Shown: one piece after another, positions 6,376-15,218 of the stretch
How positions within the stretch are numbered: the first letter of the stretch is position 1
Layout: each line of letters opens with the position of its first letter
Assembly: GCF_001595965.1 (NCBI RefSeq)
Contig: NZ_LOJI01000005.1
Location: forward strand, 124,001-188,000
Direction of reading: 5' to 3'
Source: Polynucleobacter yangtzensis
GTDB lineage: Bacteria; Pseudomonadota; Gammaproteobacteria; Burkholderiales; Burkholderiaceae
Length of the DNA: 64,000 nucleotides
Notes under the pieces: generated by a model
Seen by the model: only the letters and a program-made list of their open reading frames with translations
Database searches by the model: none
What the model was told of the DNA's origin: nothing
Program-made: the position numbers and the translations under genes

Positions 6376-9360
6376 TTGAAAACAAGTTCAAACTATTTAG
6401 GCAAGTCATGTGAGCGCGTAGAAGATACCGCTTTACTAACGGGGGGAGGTCGCTACCTGGATGATCTTCCCTTGCCCGTTGGAACCCTATATGCGGCGGT
6501 TGTGCGCTCTCCGATTGCCCATGGAAAAATTATTTCTGTAGACATTGAGTCAGCACTGCAACTTAGGGGTGTTAGAGCAATTTTGACGATTGATGATGTG
6601 CAGGCTTGGTCTAACCCATTGGTGGTTGCTGTTAAAACTCCAATGCGTCAATGGGTATTGGCAAATGACTATGTGCGTTATGTTGGTGAGCCTATAGCGG
6701 TGGTTATCGCTGAATCAAGGGCATTAGCAGAAGATGGCGTAGAGAAGATTGTTTTGAACATTCAACCACTACCCGCTGTGGTCGATGTAGATGTTGCGTT
6801 AGCCGATACATCCATCGTTTTGCATCAGGACATTGGTAGCAATTGTGTTTTAGATCGATCATATCGATACGGTGATCCAGAGAGCGCATTTAAAAATGCA
6901 GCACGCATCGTTGAGGTGGACATTCGTTATCCTAGAAACTCCTGTACGCCCATTGAGACGGGTGGGGTAGTGGCACAATGGCGAGCCGCAGACTCCTCAT
7001 ACGAAGTAACGTCAAATTTTATGGGGCCATTTTCATTACATGTCGTAATGGCTGCGGCGCTGAAAGTTGCTGGAACAAAATTGCGTCACCACGTTGCCCC
7101 AGATTCTGGTGGTAGTTTTGGTGTTAAGCAATCGGTATTGCCATACGTCATCATGAGCTGTTTAGCATCGCGTAAGGCAGGTGCTCCAGTGAAATTTATA
7201 GAGGATCGCTTAGAGCACCTTCAGGCGGCTACATCGGCCACATCCCGTCATACGCATCTTCGTGCTGCAGTAGATGGCGATGGAAAAATTCTGGCCTTAG
7301 ATTACGATCAAATTGAAGATTGTGGTGCATATTTGAGGGCGCCTGAACCTGCAACGCTTTACCGTATGCATGGCTGTGTGACTGGCCCCTACCAAATTCA
7401 GAATTTGAATATTCGCAACCGTGTTGTCCTTATTAACAAAACGCCTACTGGTCTAGTGAGGGGTTTTGGTGGCCCTCAGGTTTATTACGCGCTTGAGCGC
7501 TTGATTCAGAAAATTGCAAAATCTTTAGGTAAAAGTCATCAAGAAATAGCTGCAATAAATTATGTTCAAAAAGAGCAGTTTCCCTATCGAGCAGCGGCAG
7601 GGGCATTGCTAGATTCGGGCGATTACCAACAGGCTTTAAAAACGCTTGAGAGTTCACCTGAATTTAAAAAGATACTAGAACGTAGAGACCAAGCGAAAAA
7701 AGAAGGTCGTTACTACGGTATTGGTATTGCATCAATTGTTGAGCCTTCAGTATCCAATATGGGTTACATCACTACTGTTCTTACAAAGGAGCAAAGAGCA
7801 AAAGCAGGTCCTAAAAATGGCGCCATCACTTCTGCGACAGTCAGCGTAGATCCTTCTGGAAATATTGCCGCAAATATCGCTTCAGCACCTGCCGGACAGG
7901 GTCATCAGACTGTTATTAGCCAGTTATTGGCGGATGTTTTTGGTGTCTTGCCATCCCAGATCCAGGTGAACGTTGATTTTGACACTGCAAAAGATGCATG
8001 GTCTATTGCTGCCGGAAATTATTCAAGTCGTTTTGCTGGCGCAGTTGCGGGGACCGTGTTTTTAGCGGCTGAAAAGTTAAAGGCTCGGATTGCGGACTAT
8101 GCCGCTCATGTACTTAAGGTTAAGCCTGATCAATTAATTTTTGCAAACGGCAATATATCTGTGGTTGGAGCTGAGGATGGCGGCATCCCATTTTCTAGAG
8201 TTTGCGGAAACTTTCACTGGTCACCCGGATTAATTCAAGAGGCCCTAGGGCGCGATACCACTCTAGCGCTGCAAGAAACACAATTTTGGAGTGCAGATGT
8301 TCTAGAGGCACCCGATGAAGATGATCGAATTAATACATCGGCAGCATATGGTTTTGCTCTTGATGCTTGCGGTATTGAAATAGATCCTGAAACCTGTTCT
8401 GCAAAGATTGATCAGTACATTACTGTGCATGATGCCGGGAGAATATTAAACCCGGCCTTAGCGGATGGTCAGATTTATGGTGCGTATGCACAGGCAGTCG
8501 GCGCAGCCCTTTTTGAAGAGTTTGTCTATAGCAGTGATGGTAATTTTCTCTCCGGTACTTTCGCAGACTATCGCTTGCCTACTGCAAGTGATATCGGTGT
8601 TCCAAAAATTTACCATCAAGAGTCTCCCAGCCCCTTTACGCCTTTGGGCGCAAAAGGCATAGGCGAGGGTAACAGTATGAGCACTCCAGTTTGTATTGCT
8701 AATGCCATTGCAGACGCTTTAGATCTCGAGAATATCGTTCTGCCTGCAACACCTAGTCGCATTCATGCGTTACTTGTGGAAAAAGGTGCGCTAAATCTTG
8801 ATAAACCTTCGAGTCAAGTTTCGTCAATGACAACAAATGCTGACTATCCATTAAAGGCGCAAGGTGAGGTTAAATTGGAAGTCCTTCCGGAGGATATCTT
8901 TGCCGTATTGATGGATCCTGAAAGATTAAAGAATGTCATACCAGGCTGCGAGTCCATTCGTAAAAAATCTATAACTAACGGTATTCGGTATGACTGCATT
9001 GCGGTTGTACGTATTGGTATCGCAAAAGCACGATTTGCTGCTCAGGTTGATTTAACTAAGGTTCAAAGTCCGGATAGTTTCGTCTTAGGTGGAGAGGGGC
9101 GGGGGCCCTTAGGGATGGCGCTTGGAATGGGTCAAGTTAGCCTTAAAAAAGAAGGCGCCACAACTATTCTGATCTACGACTACCAAGCCCAGGTGTCTGG
9201 CAAGCTTGCTGCAATTGGCAGTAGATTGTTAGAGGGTGCAATCCGCTTGGTGTTAGATCAACTGTTTAGAGCCCTTGCAAAAGAGGCTGGCGCAAAACAT
9301 GAGGGTCTATTTAAAAGCCTATTTGCAAAATTATTTGCTTTATTGGGGGTGGCTAAATGA
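6376..9360 (+). CDS. hmfA: Molybdenum hydroxylase large subunit fused to a CoxG-like SRPBCC domain (probable 2-furoyl-CoA dehydrogenase large subunit)
   Basis: This is the molybdopterin-binding catalytic subunit of a xanthine-oxidase-family enzyme. Residues from about 8 to 800 carry the two aldehyde-oxidase/xanthine-dehydrogenase domains (start GKSCERVEDTALLTGGGRY). The catalytic glutamate is Glu764 in GAKGIGEGNSM. Residues about 830-980 form an SRPBCC domain like CoxG of aerobic CO dehydrogenase, so the 994-residue product is longer than the usual 750-800. CO dehydrogenase itself is unlikely, given the ligase, hydratase and decarboxylase in the same run. In context it should hydroxylate C5 of 2-furoyl-CoA. 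The TTG start is the only one that keeps the conserved N-terminus. The stop overlaps the next gene by 4 bases. The enzyme class is certain; the substrate is inferred. Confidence 0.8.
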   Translation: MKTSSNYLGKSCERVEDTALLTGGGRYLDDLPLPVGTLYAAVVRSPIAHGKIISVDIESALQLRGVRAILTIDDVQAWSNPLVVAVKTPMRQWVLANDYVRYVGEPIAVVIAESRALAEDGVEKIVLNIQPLPAVVDVDVALADTSIVLHQDIGSNCVLDRSYRYGDPESAFKNAARIVEVDIRYPRNSCTPIETGGVVAQWRAADSSYEVTSNFMGPFSLHVVMAAALKVAGTKLRHHVAPDSGGSFGVKQSVLPYVIMSCLASRKAGAPVKFIEDRLEHLQAATSATSRHTHLRAAVDGDGKILALDYDQIEDCGAYLRAPEPATLYRMHGCVTGPYQIQNLNIRNRVVLINKTPTGLVRGFGGPQVYYALERLIQKIAKSLGKSHQEIAAINYVQKEQFPYRAAAGALLDSGDYQQALKTLESSPEFKKILERRDQAKKEGRYYGIGIASIVEPSVSNMGYITTVLTKEQRAKAGPKNGAITSATVSVDPSGNIAANIASAPAGQGHQTVISQLLADVFGVLPSQIQVNVDFDTAKDAWSIAAGNYSSRFAGAVAGTVFLAAEKLKARIADYAAHVLKVKPDQLIFANGNISVVGAEDGGIPFSRVCGNFHWSPGLIQEALGRDTTLALQETQFWSADVLEAPDEDDRINTSAAYGFALDACGIEIDPETCSAKIDQYITVHDAGRILNPALADGQIYGAYAQAVGAALFEEFVYSSDGNFLSGTFADYRLPTASDIGVPKIYHQESPSPFTPLGAKGIGEGNSMSTPVCIANAIADALDLENIVLPATPSRIHALLVEKGALNLDKPSSQVSSMTTNADYPLKAQGEVKLEVLPEDIFAVLMDPERLKNVIPGCESIRKKSITNGIRYDCIAVVRIGIAKARFAAQVDLTKVQSPDSFVLGGEGRGPLGMALGMGQVSLKKEGATTILIYDYQAQVSGKLAAIGSRLLEGAIRLVLDQLFRALAKEAGAKHEGLFKSLFAKLFALLGVAK

Positions 9361-10196
9361 AATCTGCGCCATTCGTGATGCACCAAGCGCGTTCCCAATC
9401 TAATATTTTGGATTTGCTGGATCAATATGGTGAGGATGCCCGCGTTATTGCTGGAGGCCAAACTCTGGTCCCTGTGTTAGCAATGAGGGTAGCTAGCCCT
9501 GATCATTTAATTGATATTAATCAAGTCAAAGAGCTGAAAAATTTCGGCGTTACTGATGGCGCACTGCAAATTGGGGCCGGCGTTAGGCAGTCTGAATTGG
9601 AGCATTGGAGTGAGCTTCGTAAGACTCAGCCACTTTTAAGCATGATGTTTCCATGGATAGCTCATACCCCCATTCGAAATCGGGGCACGGTATGTGGATC
9701 GATTGCGCACGCAGACCCTAGTGCCGAGTTAGTTCTTGGCTTAGCTGTACTAGAGGGCTCGGTCACTCTAGCAAGCAAGAAAAAGAAGCGGGTAGTGCCG
9801 GCCAAAGATTTTTTCTTGGGAGCACTTCAAACCAGTCGTCAGCCAAATGAATTCATCGAAGCTGTCCAGTTTCCTATTCGTGGTCCTCATGCGAGTTTTG
9901 GATTTGCAGAGTATGGATATCGACACGGCGATTTTGCGGTGGTGGCTGTTGCAGTTATTAAAGAAGATGATGCCTGGACCATTGGGTTTGGCGGTATTGA
10001 TGATGTTGTAAGGATCTACAAATGCACTGCCATTTCGCTTGATCAGGTTAAGCAGTTTATCGACGAACTAGCTGCAGGGACTGAGGTAAGAGAGGATCCC
10101 ACCGCAACTTCAGGGTTGCGTAGACATTTGATGCGCACCTTAGGAGCGCGTGCCTGCCAACAGGCTATGGAATTTAAAAGTGAAGAAATAAGATGA
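9357..10196 (+). CDS. hmfB: Molybdenum hydroxylase FAD-binding subunit (probable 2-furoyl-CoA dehydrogenase medium subunit)
   Basis: This 279-residue protein belongs to the CoxM/FAD-binding family that carries electrons between the Fe-S subunit and an acceptor. The FAD-binding motifs are visible as VIAGGQTLVPVLAMR (about residues 31-45) and RNRGTVCGSIAHADPSAE (about 107-124), followed by a CO dehydrogenase flavoprotein C-terminal domain. It has only three cysteines and no cysteine-rich insertion, so it lacks the extra [4Fe-4S] cluster of 4-hydroxybenzoyl-CoA reductase. That argues for an oxidising hydroxylase rather than a dehydroxylating reductase. It overlaps its neighbours by 4 bases on both sides, which indicates tight co-expression. 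Confidence 0.8.
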   Translation: MKSAPFVMHQARSQSNILDLLDQYGEDARVIAGGQTLVPVLAMRVASPDHLIDINQVKELKNFGVTDGALQIGAGVRQSELEHWSELRKTQPLLSMMFPWIAHTPIRNRGTVCGSIAHADPSAELVLGLAVLEGSVTLASKKKKRVVPAKDFFLGALQTSRQPNEFIEAVQFPIRGPHASFGFAEYGYRHGDFAVVAVAVIKEDDAWTIGFGGIDDVVRIYKCTAISLDQVKQFIDELAAGTEVREDPTATSGLRRHLMRTLGARACQQAMEFKSEEIR

Positions 10197-10687
10197 AGAC
10201 CCAGCAGGTAAAACTAACTTTAAATGGGGTTGAGCGTGAAGGGGTTTGCGAATCACGTACGACATTACTGGATTTTATTCGCCATGATTTAGGGTCAACG
10301 GGTACCCATGCAGGTTGCGAGCATGGTGTATGTGGAGCATGCACGGTTGAACTTGATGGACAAATCGTGCGCTCTTGCCTCATGTTTGCATGCCAGGCTG
10401 ATGGCGCAAAGGTTGCTACGGTAGAAGGCATTGCAAAGTCAGGAGAAATGTCTGACTTACAAAATGCATTTAAAAAACACCATGCATTGCAATGTGGATT
10501 TTGTACCTCAGGATTTTTACTTTCAGCAGAAGATCTACTTAAAAAGAATCCTCATCCAAGCGAGTTAGAGGTGCGCGAGGGTTTGTCAGGAAATTTATGT
10601 CGTTGTACTGGCTATGTTGGAATTGTCGAGGCAGTTTTAGAGGTTGCCGCAGCCAGAGCACGCCAAAATGGAGGAGAGCATGCTTGA
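10193..10687 (+). CDS. hmfC: Molybdenum hydroxylase [2Fe-2S] subunit (probable 2-furoyl-CoA dehydrogenase small subunit)
   Basis: This 164-residue protein has two [2Fe-2S] clusters. The plant-ferredoxin-type cluster uses Cys42, Cys47, Cys50 and Cys62 (GCEHGVCGACTVELDG). The second cluster, in the helical domain, uses Cys101, Cys104, Cys136 and Cys138 (QCGFCTSGF and NLCRCTGY). It passes electrons from the Mo centre to FAD. Length and spacing are standard for CoxS-type subunits. Its end overlaps the ligase start by 8 bases. With the two preceding genes it makes a complete heterotrimeric Mo hydroxylase. Confidence 0.82.
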   Translation: MKTQQVKLTLNGVEREGVCESRTTLLDFIRHDLGSTGTHAGCEHGVCGACTVELDGQIVRSCLMFACQADGAKVATVEGIAKSGEMSDLQNAFKKHHALQCGFCTSGFLLSAEDLLKKNPHPSELEVREGLSGNLCRCTGYVGIVEAVLEVAAARARQNGGEHA

Positions 10688-12215
10688 TCTAGGTCGAACT
10701 TTTTTGCAGGCTGTTGAGCGTGAGCCTGATAAGTTAGCGATTATTGATGGGGCTAGGCGTCTCACCTACGCGGAGTGGGCGCTTCATATTGGCGCCATTC
10801 AGCAATTTTTTAACGAGCAGGGTCTCAAGCGTGGCGATCGGATCTTGACTGTTTTACAAAATCGCTATGAGGCAGCAACAATTCATTGGGCGTGTCAGAT
10901 GGCAGGCATAGCTATCGTTCCTTTGAATTGGCGCTCTAAGCCAGATGAAATTGATTACTGTGCACAAAATGCTGATGTGAAATTGGCCTTTGTTGAGGAG
11001 ATATCGCTCAATAACTACTTGGAATCGGAAACAAGTAAATCTATCTCGGTAATTTTATGCATGGAAAATGCATCTTTAGATGGATATCGATATTTTGATC
11101 AGTTAATTCACAAGGGGGCTGAGCCTGAGCCACGCGGTCATGTAGAAGATATATCAGTCATGCTTTTCACCTCTGGCACCACAGGCAAGCCGAAGGGCGT
11201 TCCGAGAAAGCAGCGCGCAGAGCGTGCGGCAGGCATTGCGCACGTTGCGCAAAACCAGTATGCAATGGGTGAGGTGACATTGGGTGTGATGCCGCTTTAT
11301 CACACGATGGGCGTAAGAACGCTGTTATCGCTATGTATTGTCAATGGAACTTATGTGGCAGTGCCGCGTTGGGATGTGAATAAGGCGATAGAAGCAATTG
11401 AGAGTGAGGCAGTTACACATCTTTATTTGGTTCCAACGCTTTATCACGACATGATTCAGTCAAACAATTTCAATTCAAGTCGGGTGAAGACTGTAAAGAA
11501 ACTTGGATTTGCAGGTGCCCCCATGCATGATGCTTTGTTGCTTAAATTGAGCGAGGCCTTTTCTCCTGAGTTGTTTGTGAATCATTACGGTTCAAGTGAG
11601 ATTTACACATACACCATCAATCAAAATGCCGTATTAAAGCCAGGCTGTGCTGGAAAAGCGGGCATCAATGCACGTATCAGAGTAGTTAAGTTGGATCAAG
11701 GATCTGTGCCAACACAGCCAAGTCAAGTGGCGGCTTGTCATGAAGAGGGGCAGATCATTTGCGATCTATCGGGGGATGAAGCATTCGAAGGATATTGGAA
11801 GCGTCCCGATGCTGATCAAAAATCTATTCGTGATGGCTGGTATTTCACGGGTGATACGGGCTACTTTGACGAATCTGGCGACTTATTTGTTACAGGTCGG
11901 GTCGATGACATGATTATTTCTGGCGGAGAAAATATTTCCCCAGTTGAAATTGAATCTATTTTATCTCTGCATCCATCTGTAGGTGAGGTGGCTGTCGCTG
12001 GGTTGAAGGATGACCGTCTTGGACAAAAAGTGGTTGCCTTTATTAGGGCATCAGGGAATGTTGATTCAGACGCCTTGGATGAATATTGCCGTGGATCAGA
12101 TTTGATCAATTTTAAACGTCCTCGAGAGTACGTATTTGTTAAAGAGATTCCCAAGTCGCCCGTGGGAAAGGTATTGCGACGCATGTTAGTCGCCGGCGAA
12201 TATGAAAGAGCTTAA
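10680..12215 (+). CDS. hmfD: AMP-forming acyl-CoA ligase, probable 2-furoate--CoA ligase
   Basis: This 511-residue member of the ANL superfamily activates a carboxylate to its CoA ester through an acyl-AMP. The P-loop is at residues 162-173 (LFTSGTTGKPKG). The hinge region reads GWYFTGDTGYFDESGDLFVTGRVDD, shown here as GWYFTGDTGYFDES plus GRVDDMIISGGENISPVE. The C-terminal catalytic lysine is in SPVGKVLRR. The start at 10680 was chosen over an in-frame ATG at 10644 because GGAGGAG lies just before it and the family N-terminus (LGRTFLQAVEREPD) begins there. The position between a Mo hydroxylase and an enoyl-CoA-hydratase-family gene matches hmfD. The family is certain; the furoate substrate is inferred. 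Confidence 0.75.
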   Translation: MLDLGRTFLQAVEREPDKLAIIDGARRLTYAEWALHIGAIQQFFNEQGLKRGDRILTVLQNRYEAATIHWACQMAGIAIVPLNWRSKPDEIDYCAQNADVKLAFVEEISLNNYLESETSKSISVILCMENASLDGYRYFDQLIHKGAEPEPRGHVEDISVMLFTSGTTGKPKGVPRKQRAERAAGIAHVAQNQYAMGEVTLGVMPLYHTMGVRTLLSLCIVNGTYVAVPRWDVNKAIEAIESEAVTHLYLVPTLYHDMIQSNNFNSSRVKTVKKLGFAGAPMHDALLLKLSEAFSPELFVNHYGSSEIYTYTINQNAVLKPGCAGKAGINARIRVVKLDQGSVPTQPSQVAACHEEGQIICDLSGDEAFEGYWKRPDADQKSIRDGWYFTGDTGYFDESGDLFVTGRVDDMIISGGENISPVEIESILSLHPSVGEVAVAGLKDDRLGQKVVAFIRASGNVDSDALDEYCRGSDLINFKRPREYVFVKEIPKSPVGKVLRRMLVAGEYERA

Positions 12216-12236
12216 TTTTTTTACTAGAAAGACCTT

Positions 12237-13046
12237 ATGACTACTATTTTGAAACATCCTTTTAGCAATATCCTTGATAACCTTGACGGGTTCTATGTGG
12301 AAATTGATGAGGCTCATCAAAGGGCTGACATTGTTTTAAAGAGACCCCCATTTAATGTCATACAAATGCCTCAGCGGGATCAATTACGAGCTGCATTTGA
12401 GGCCTTAGATGCTGATGACCGTGTCCGCATCATTGTATTGAGGGCAGAAGGTGAGCATTTCTCTAGCGGTGGAGATATTAAAGGCTTTTTAGAGGCAACA
12501 CCCGAGCATGTATCCAAGCTTGCTTGGAATATTGCCGCACCTACGCGTTGTACTAAGCCTGTCATTGCAGTAAATCATGGCTACTGCTTCGGAGTGGGCT
12601 TTGAAATTTCACTAGCATGTGATTTCCGTATAGCGGCTGAGTCAACTTTGTATGCTTTGCCAGAGCAAAAGTTAGGACAAATTCCTGGCTCAGGCGGATC
12701 GGCACGTTTACAAAAAATGGTAGGAATCACCCGAACTAAAGATATTGTGATGCGCTCCAGGCGTATTAAGGGTCAGCAAGCCTATGAGTGGGGTGTTGCA
12801 ACCGAATGCGTTCCGGATGCGGAGCTTGCGAGCGCCACATCTAAATTGGTTGATGAATTACGCGCATTCTCGCCAATGGCTCAGAGAACGGCCAAAAAAA
12901 TGCTTAATGAAACGGAGGATTGTTTGTTAACCACGGCTATTGAAGTTGAAGGCCATTGCTACAGCCGCTTGCGTAATTCAGAAGATTTTAAAGAAGGGGT
13001 TGAAGCGTTTCATGGAAAGCGCCAACCAAATTTTGTTGGTCGTTAA
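12237..13046 (+). CDS. hmfE: Enoyl-CoA hydratase/isomerase family protein, probable 2-oxoglutaroyl-CoA hydrolase
   Basis: This 269-residue crotonase-fold protein has the oxyanion-hole segments HFSSGGDIKGF (about residues 76-86) and NHGYCFGVGFEISLACDFR (about 115-133). In the furan pathway a crotonase-family enzyme handles the last steps, giving free 2-oxoglutarate and CoA. The ring-opening intermediate forms largely by tautomerisation of 5-hydroxy-2-furoyl-CoA. It follows the ligase by 21 bases, with a GAAAGACC stretch before the ATG. The fold is secure, but crotonase-fold enzymes catalyse many reactions, so the specific reaction rests on context. Confidence 0.68.
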   Translation: MTTILKHPFSNILDNLDGFYVEIDEAHQRADIVLKRPPFNVIQMPQRDQLRAAFEALDADDRVRIIVLRAEGEHFSSGGDIKGFLEATPEHVSKLAWNIAAPTRCTKPVIAVNHGYCFGVGFEISLACDFRIAAESTLYALPEQKLGQIPGSGGSARLQKMVGITRTKDIVMRSRRIKGQQAYEWGVATECVPDAELASATSKLVDELRAFSPMAQRTAKKMLNETEDCLLTTAIEVEGHCYSRLRNSEDFKEGVEAFHGKRQPNFVGR

Positions 13047-13068
13047 TTTATTAAAGGAGACGTACATA

Positions 13069-14250
13069 ATGAAAAAGCAATTTCAAACAAAGAAAATCGC
13101 TCTAGCGGTTGCCTTAAGCCTTGGCGCATCATTGGTTTATGCGCAAACTGGTCCAATCAAAATCGGTGTTGTGACGCCTTTATCGGGCACGTACACACCA
13201 ATTGGTGAACAGGTAAAAATGGGTTTAGATCTAGCTGCAAAAGAAATTAATGCTACTGGCGGTATTAATGGTCGAAAAATTGATTTGATTTACGAGGATG
13301 AAGAAGCAAACCCAGCAGTTGCAACTCAAAAAGCAGAGAAGTTATTTCAAGTAGAGAAGGTAGAGTTTTTAACTGGAACAGTTAACTCAGGATCCACTTT
13401 AGCTGTAGGACAATTGGCCGAGCGTAATAACAAGCTGATAGCAACGACAGTTTCATTTGCTGATTCAATTACAGCAGATAAATGCTCGCCAAACGTTTTT
13501 CGTGTGAATGCTCGCGCTGGAATGCAATCTGCAGCATTGGCAGCTTGGGTAGATAAGGAGATTCCGAAGGCTAATATTTTCTTTATAGGGCCTGACTATG
13601 AGATGGGACGCAGTACGGTTTCAGCTTTTAAGAAAGCATCTATTGAAAAAGGTGCCAAGGATGTTGGTGAAGTCTTTGCGCCACTCGACAATAAAGACTA
13701 CTCACCATATTTTGGTCAAGTAAGGGCTGCCAAGCCTAATGTTATTTACACCTCTGTGGCTGGTAATGACACGGTACGCTTATTTACTCAAATGGATGAG
13801 TATGGTGTAAATAAAGGAGTAACCATTGTTGGTGCTTCTGGGACAGTCACATCGCAAAATATGGGTGCGATTGGAAAATCTGCGAATGGATTCGTTACTG
13901 GTGTTGGCTACTCTCCTAAGTTAGATAACCCAGCTAATAAAAAGTTCGTAGCTGATTTCCAAAAAGCTTATAACAAGCTTCCTGATCTTTATGGTGCTGA
14001 CTCCTATGGCCTTTTATATTTTTATAAGGCTGCGGTTGAAAAAGCGAAATCTACAGAAACCGATAAAGTTCGAGCTGCCATGAATGATCTAAGTTGGCAA
14101 ACTCCACAGGGCACGAAGAAAATGCGCGCTGGTGATCACCAGGCTATGCAAGATATGTTTGCGGTTCGCGTAGAGAATGGCGAGTTCAACATTGTTGGAA
14201 GAGTCCCTTCAGACCAGGCAATTGGGCCTGATACATGCACTCGTTTTTAA
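13069..14250 (+). CDS. Liv-type ABC transporter substrate-binding protein
   Basis: This 393-residue periplasmic protein belongs to the leucine/amide-binding (LivJ/HmfK-like type I fold) group. A signal peptide occupies residues 1-25 (MKKQFQTKKIALAVALS, cleavage after VYA). The mature part begins QTGPIKIGVVTPLSGTYT. The start at 13069 was chosen because AAAGGAG lies 8 bases upstream and a signal peptide follows directly; an upstream in-frame start at 12940 would run inside the previous gene. In beta-proteobacterial catabolic operons, proteins of this group commonly bind aromatic acids rather than amino acids. Here it would capture the substrate of the pathway. It is followed by a hairpin before the permease genes. 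Confidence 0.87.
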   Translation: MKKQFQTKKIALAVALSLGASLVYAQTGPIKIGVVTPLSGTYTPIGEQVKMGLDLAAKEINATGGINGRKIDLIYEDEEANPAVATQKAEKLFQVEKVEFLTGTVNSGSTLAVGQLAERNNKLIATTVSFADSITADKCSPNVFRVNARAGMQSAALAAWVDKEIPKANIFFIGPDYEMGRSTVSAFKKASIEKGAKDVGEVFAPLDNKDYSPYFGQVRAAKPNVIYTSVAGNDTVRLFTQMDEYGVNKGVTIVGASGTVTSQNMGAIGKSANGFVTGVGYSPKLDNPANKKFVADFQKAYNKLPDLYGADSYGLLYFYKAAVEKAKSTETDKVRAAMNDLSWQTPQGTKKMRAGDHQAMQDMFAVRVENGEFNIVGRVPSDQAIGPDTCTRF

Positions 14251-14265
14251 TTAATTAGTCAATTA

Positions 14266-14299
14266 CTCCACATCCCTCCTGTGCGGATGTGGAGGTTTT
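14266..14299 (+). terminator. Intra-operon hairpin after the binding-protein gene
   Basis: CTCCACATCC (14266-14275) and GGATGTGGAG (14285-14294) form a perfect 10-bp stem with a 9-base loop, followed by GTTTT. The T run is too short for a strong terminator. Such hairpins after binding-protein genes often slow 3' decay or end part of the transcripts, so that the binding protein is made in excess over the membrane subunits. Confidence 0.65.
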
Positions 14300-14333
14300 G
14301 GCTTGTGAATTTCATTAAGGGATTGGGTTTTCA

Positions 14334-15218
14334 ATGCTAGAGAGCTTGCAATATATTTATGCGCCACAGATAGTCAATGGACTTTCAATCGGCGTTGCTG
14401 TGGTCCTCATGGCCTTGGGTTTAACCATTATTTTTGGCTTACTAGATGTCATTAATATGTCGCATGGCGAATTCTACGCAGCTGGCGCCTTTATCAGCGT
14501 GAGTCTGATGGCGATGGGCGTGTCATTTTGGTTATGTCTATTGTTAGTTCCTTTGTTATTGATTCCAATTGGTTTTGCAATGGAAAGGCTGTTGATTCAA
14601 AAAGTATTTCACTATAAAGACCGTCATATTCTGACTCTACTGCTGACATTTGGTGTGGCGATGGTTTTAGAAGATGGTTATAAGATTGTTTGGGGTGCTA
14701 ACCCAATCAAGCCTAGCGCTCCAATCTCTGGTGCCAGTGAATTATTGGGGGTGATGTTTCCAAATTACCGACTATTTTTAATGGTATTCGGCGCTGTAAT
14801 TATTTTCTCTGTATGGGCGCTAATTTATAAAACTCAGCTGGGGGCGATTGTGAGGGCTTCAGCCTATGACAAAGATATGAGCTCTTCGCTAGGAATACCG
14901 GTGATGCGAGTTTATGCGCTGACTTTTGCATTTGGCGTTGCCTTGGCTGGCCTGGCAGGGGTTTTGCTTGCTCCAATCTATTCAGTTTTCCCAACCATGG
15001 GAAGAGATTTTATTTTAATGGCCTTTAGCGTTGTCATTGTCGGCGGTCTTGGAAGTATTAAGGGTGCGGTTATCGCAGGTATTTTATTAACGCAATTGCA
15101 ATCCATCTCTTCATTATTTATTTCACCAGTCTGGTCCGATCCCCTAGTCTTTACGGTAATGGTGCTGGTATTGATGTTTAAGCCGTCTGGTTTATATGGG
15201 GGCATGAAAAATGCGTAA
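14334..15218 (+). CDS. Liv-type ABC transporter permease (LivH family)
   Basis: This 294-residue inner-membrane protein has about eight hydrophobic segments and the LivH-type N-terminus (QIVNGLSIGVAVVLMALGLT, then GLLDVINMSHGEFYAAGA). It forms half of the channel of the importer whose binding protein is encoded just upstream. Its end overlaps the LivM-type gene by 8 bases. It is related to branched-chain amino-acid permeases but sits in a catabolic operon, so the substrate is probably an organic acid. Confidence 0.88.
   Translation: MLESLQYIYAPQIVNGLSIGVAVVLMALGLTIIFGLLDVINMSHGEFYAAGAFISVSLMAMGVSFWLCLLLVPLLLIPIGFAMERLLIQKVFHYKDRHILTLLLTFGVAMVLEDGYKIVWGANPIKPSAPISGASELLGVMFPNYRLFLMVFGAVIIFSVWALIYKTQLGAIVRASAYDKDMSSSLGIPVMRVYALTFAFGVALAGLAGVLLAPIYSVFPTMGRDFILMAFSVVIVGGLGSIKGAVIAGILLTQLQSISSLFISPVWSDPLVFTVMVLVLMFKPSGLYGGMKNA

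Noticed and set aside
6376..10687. 4-hydroxybenzoyl-CoA reductase (anaerobic aromatic pathway)
   Set aside because: The FAD subunit has only three cysteines and lacks the [4Fe-4S] insertion of that enzyme, and no benzoyl-CoA ring-reducing genes are present.
6376..10687. Xanthine dehydrogenase or CO dehydrogenase
   Set aside because: No purine-catabolism genes or cox accessory genes are nearby, and the CoA ligase and crotonase-family gene in the same run point to a CoA-ester substrate.
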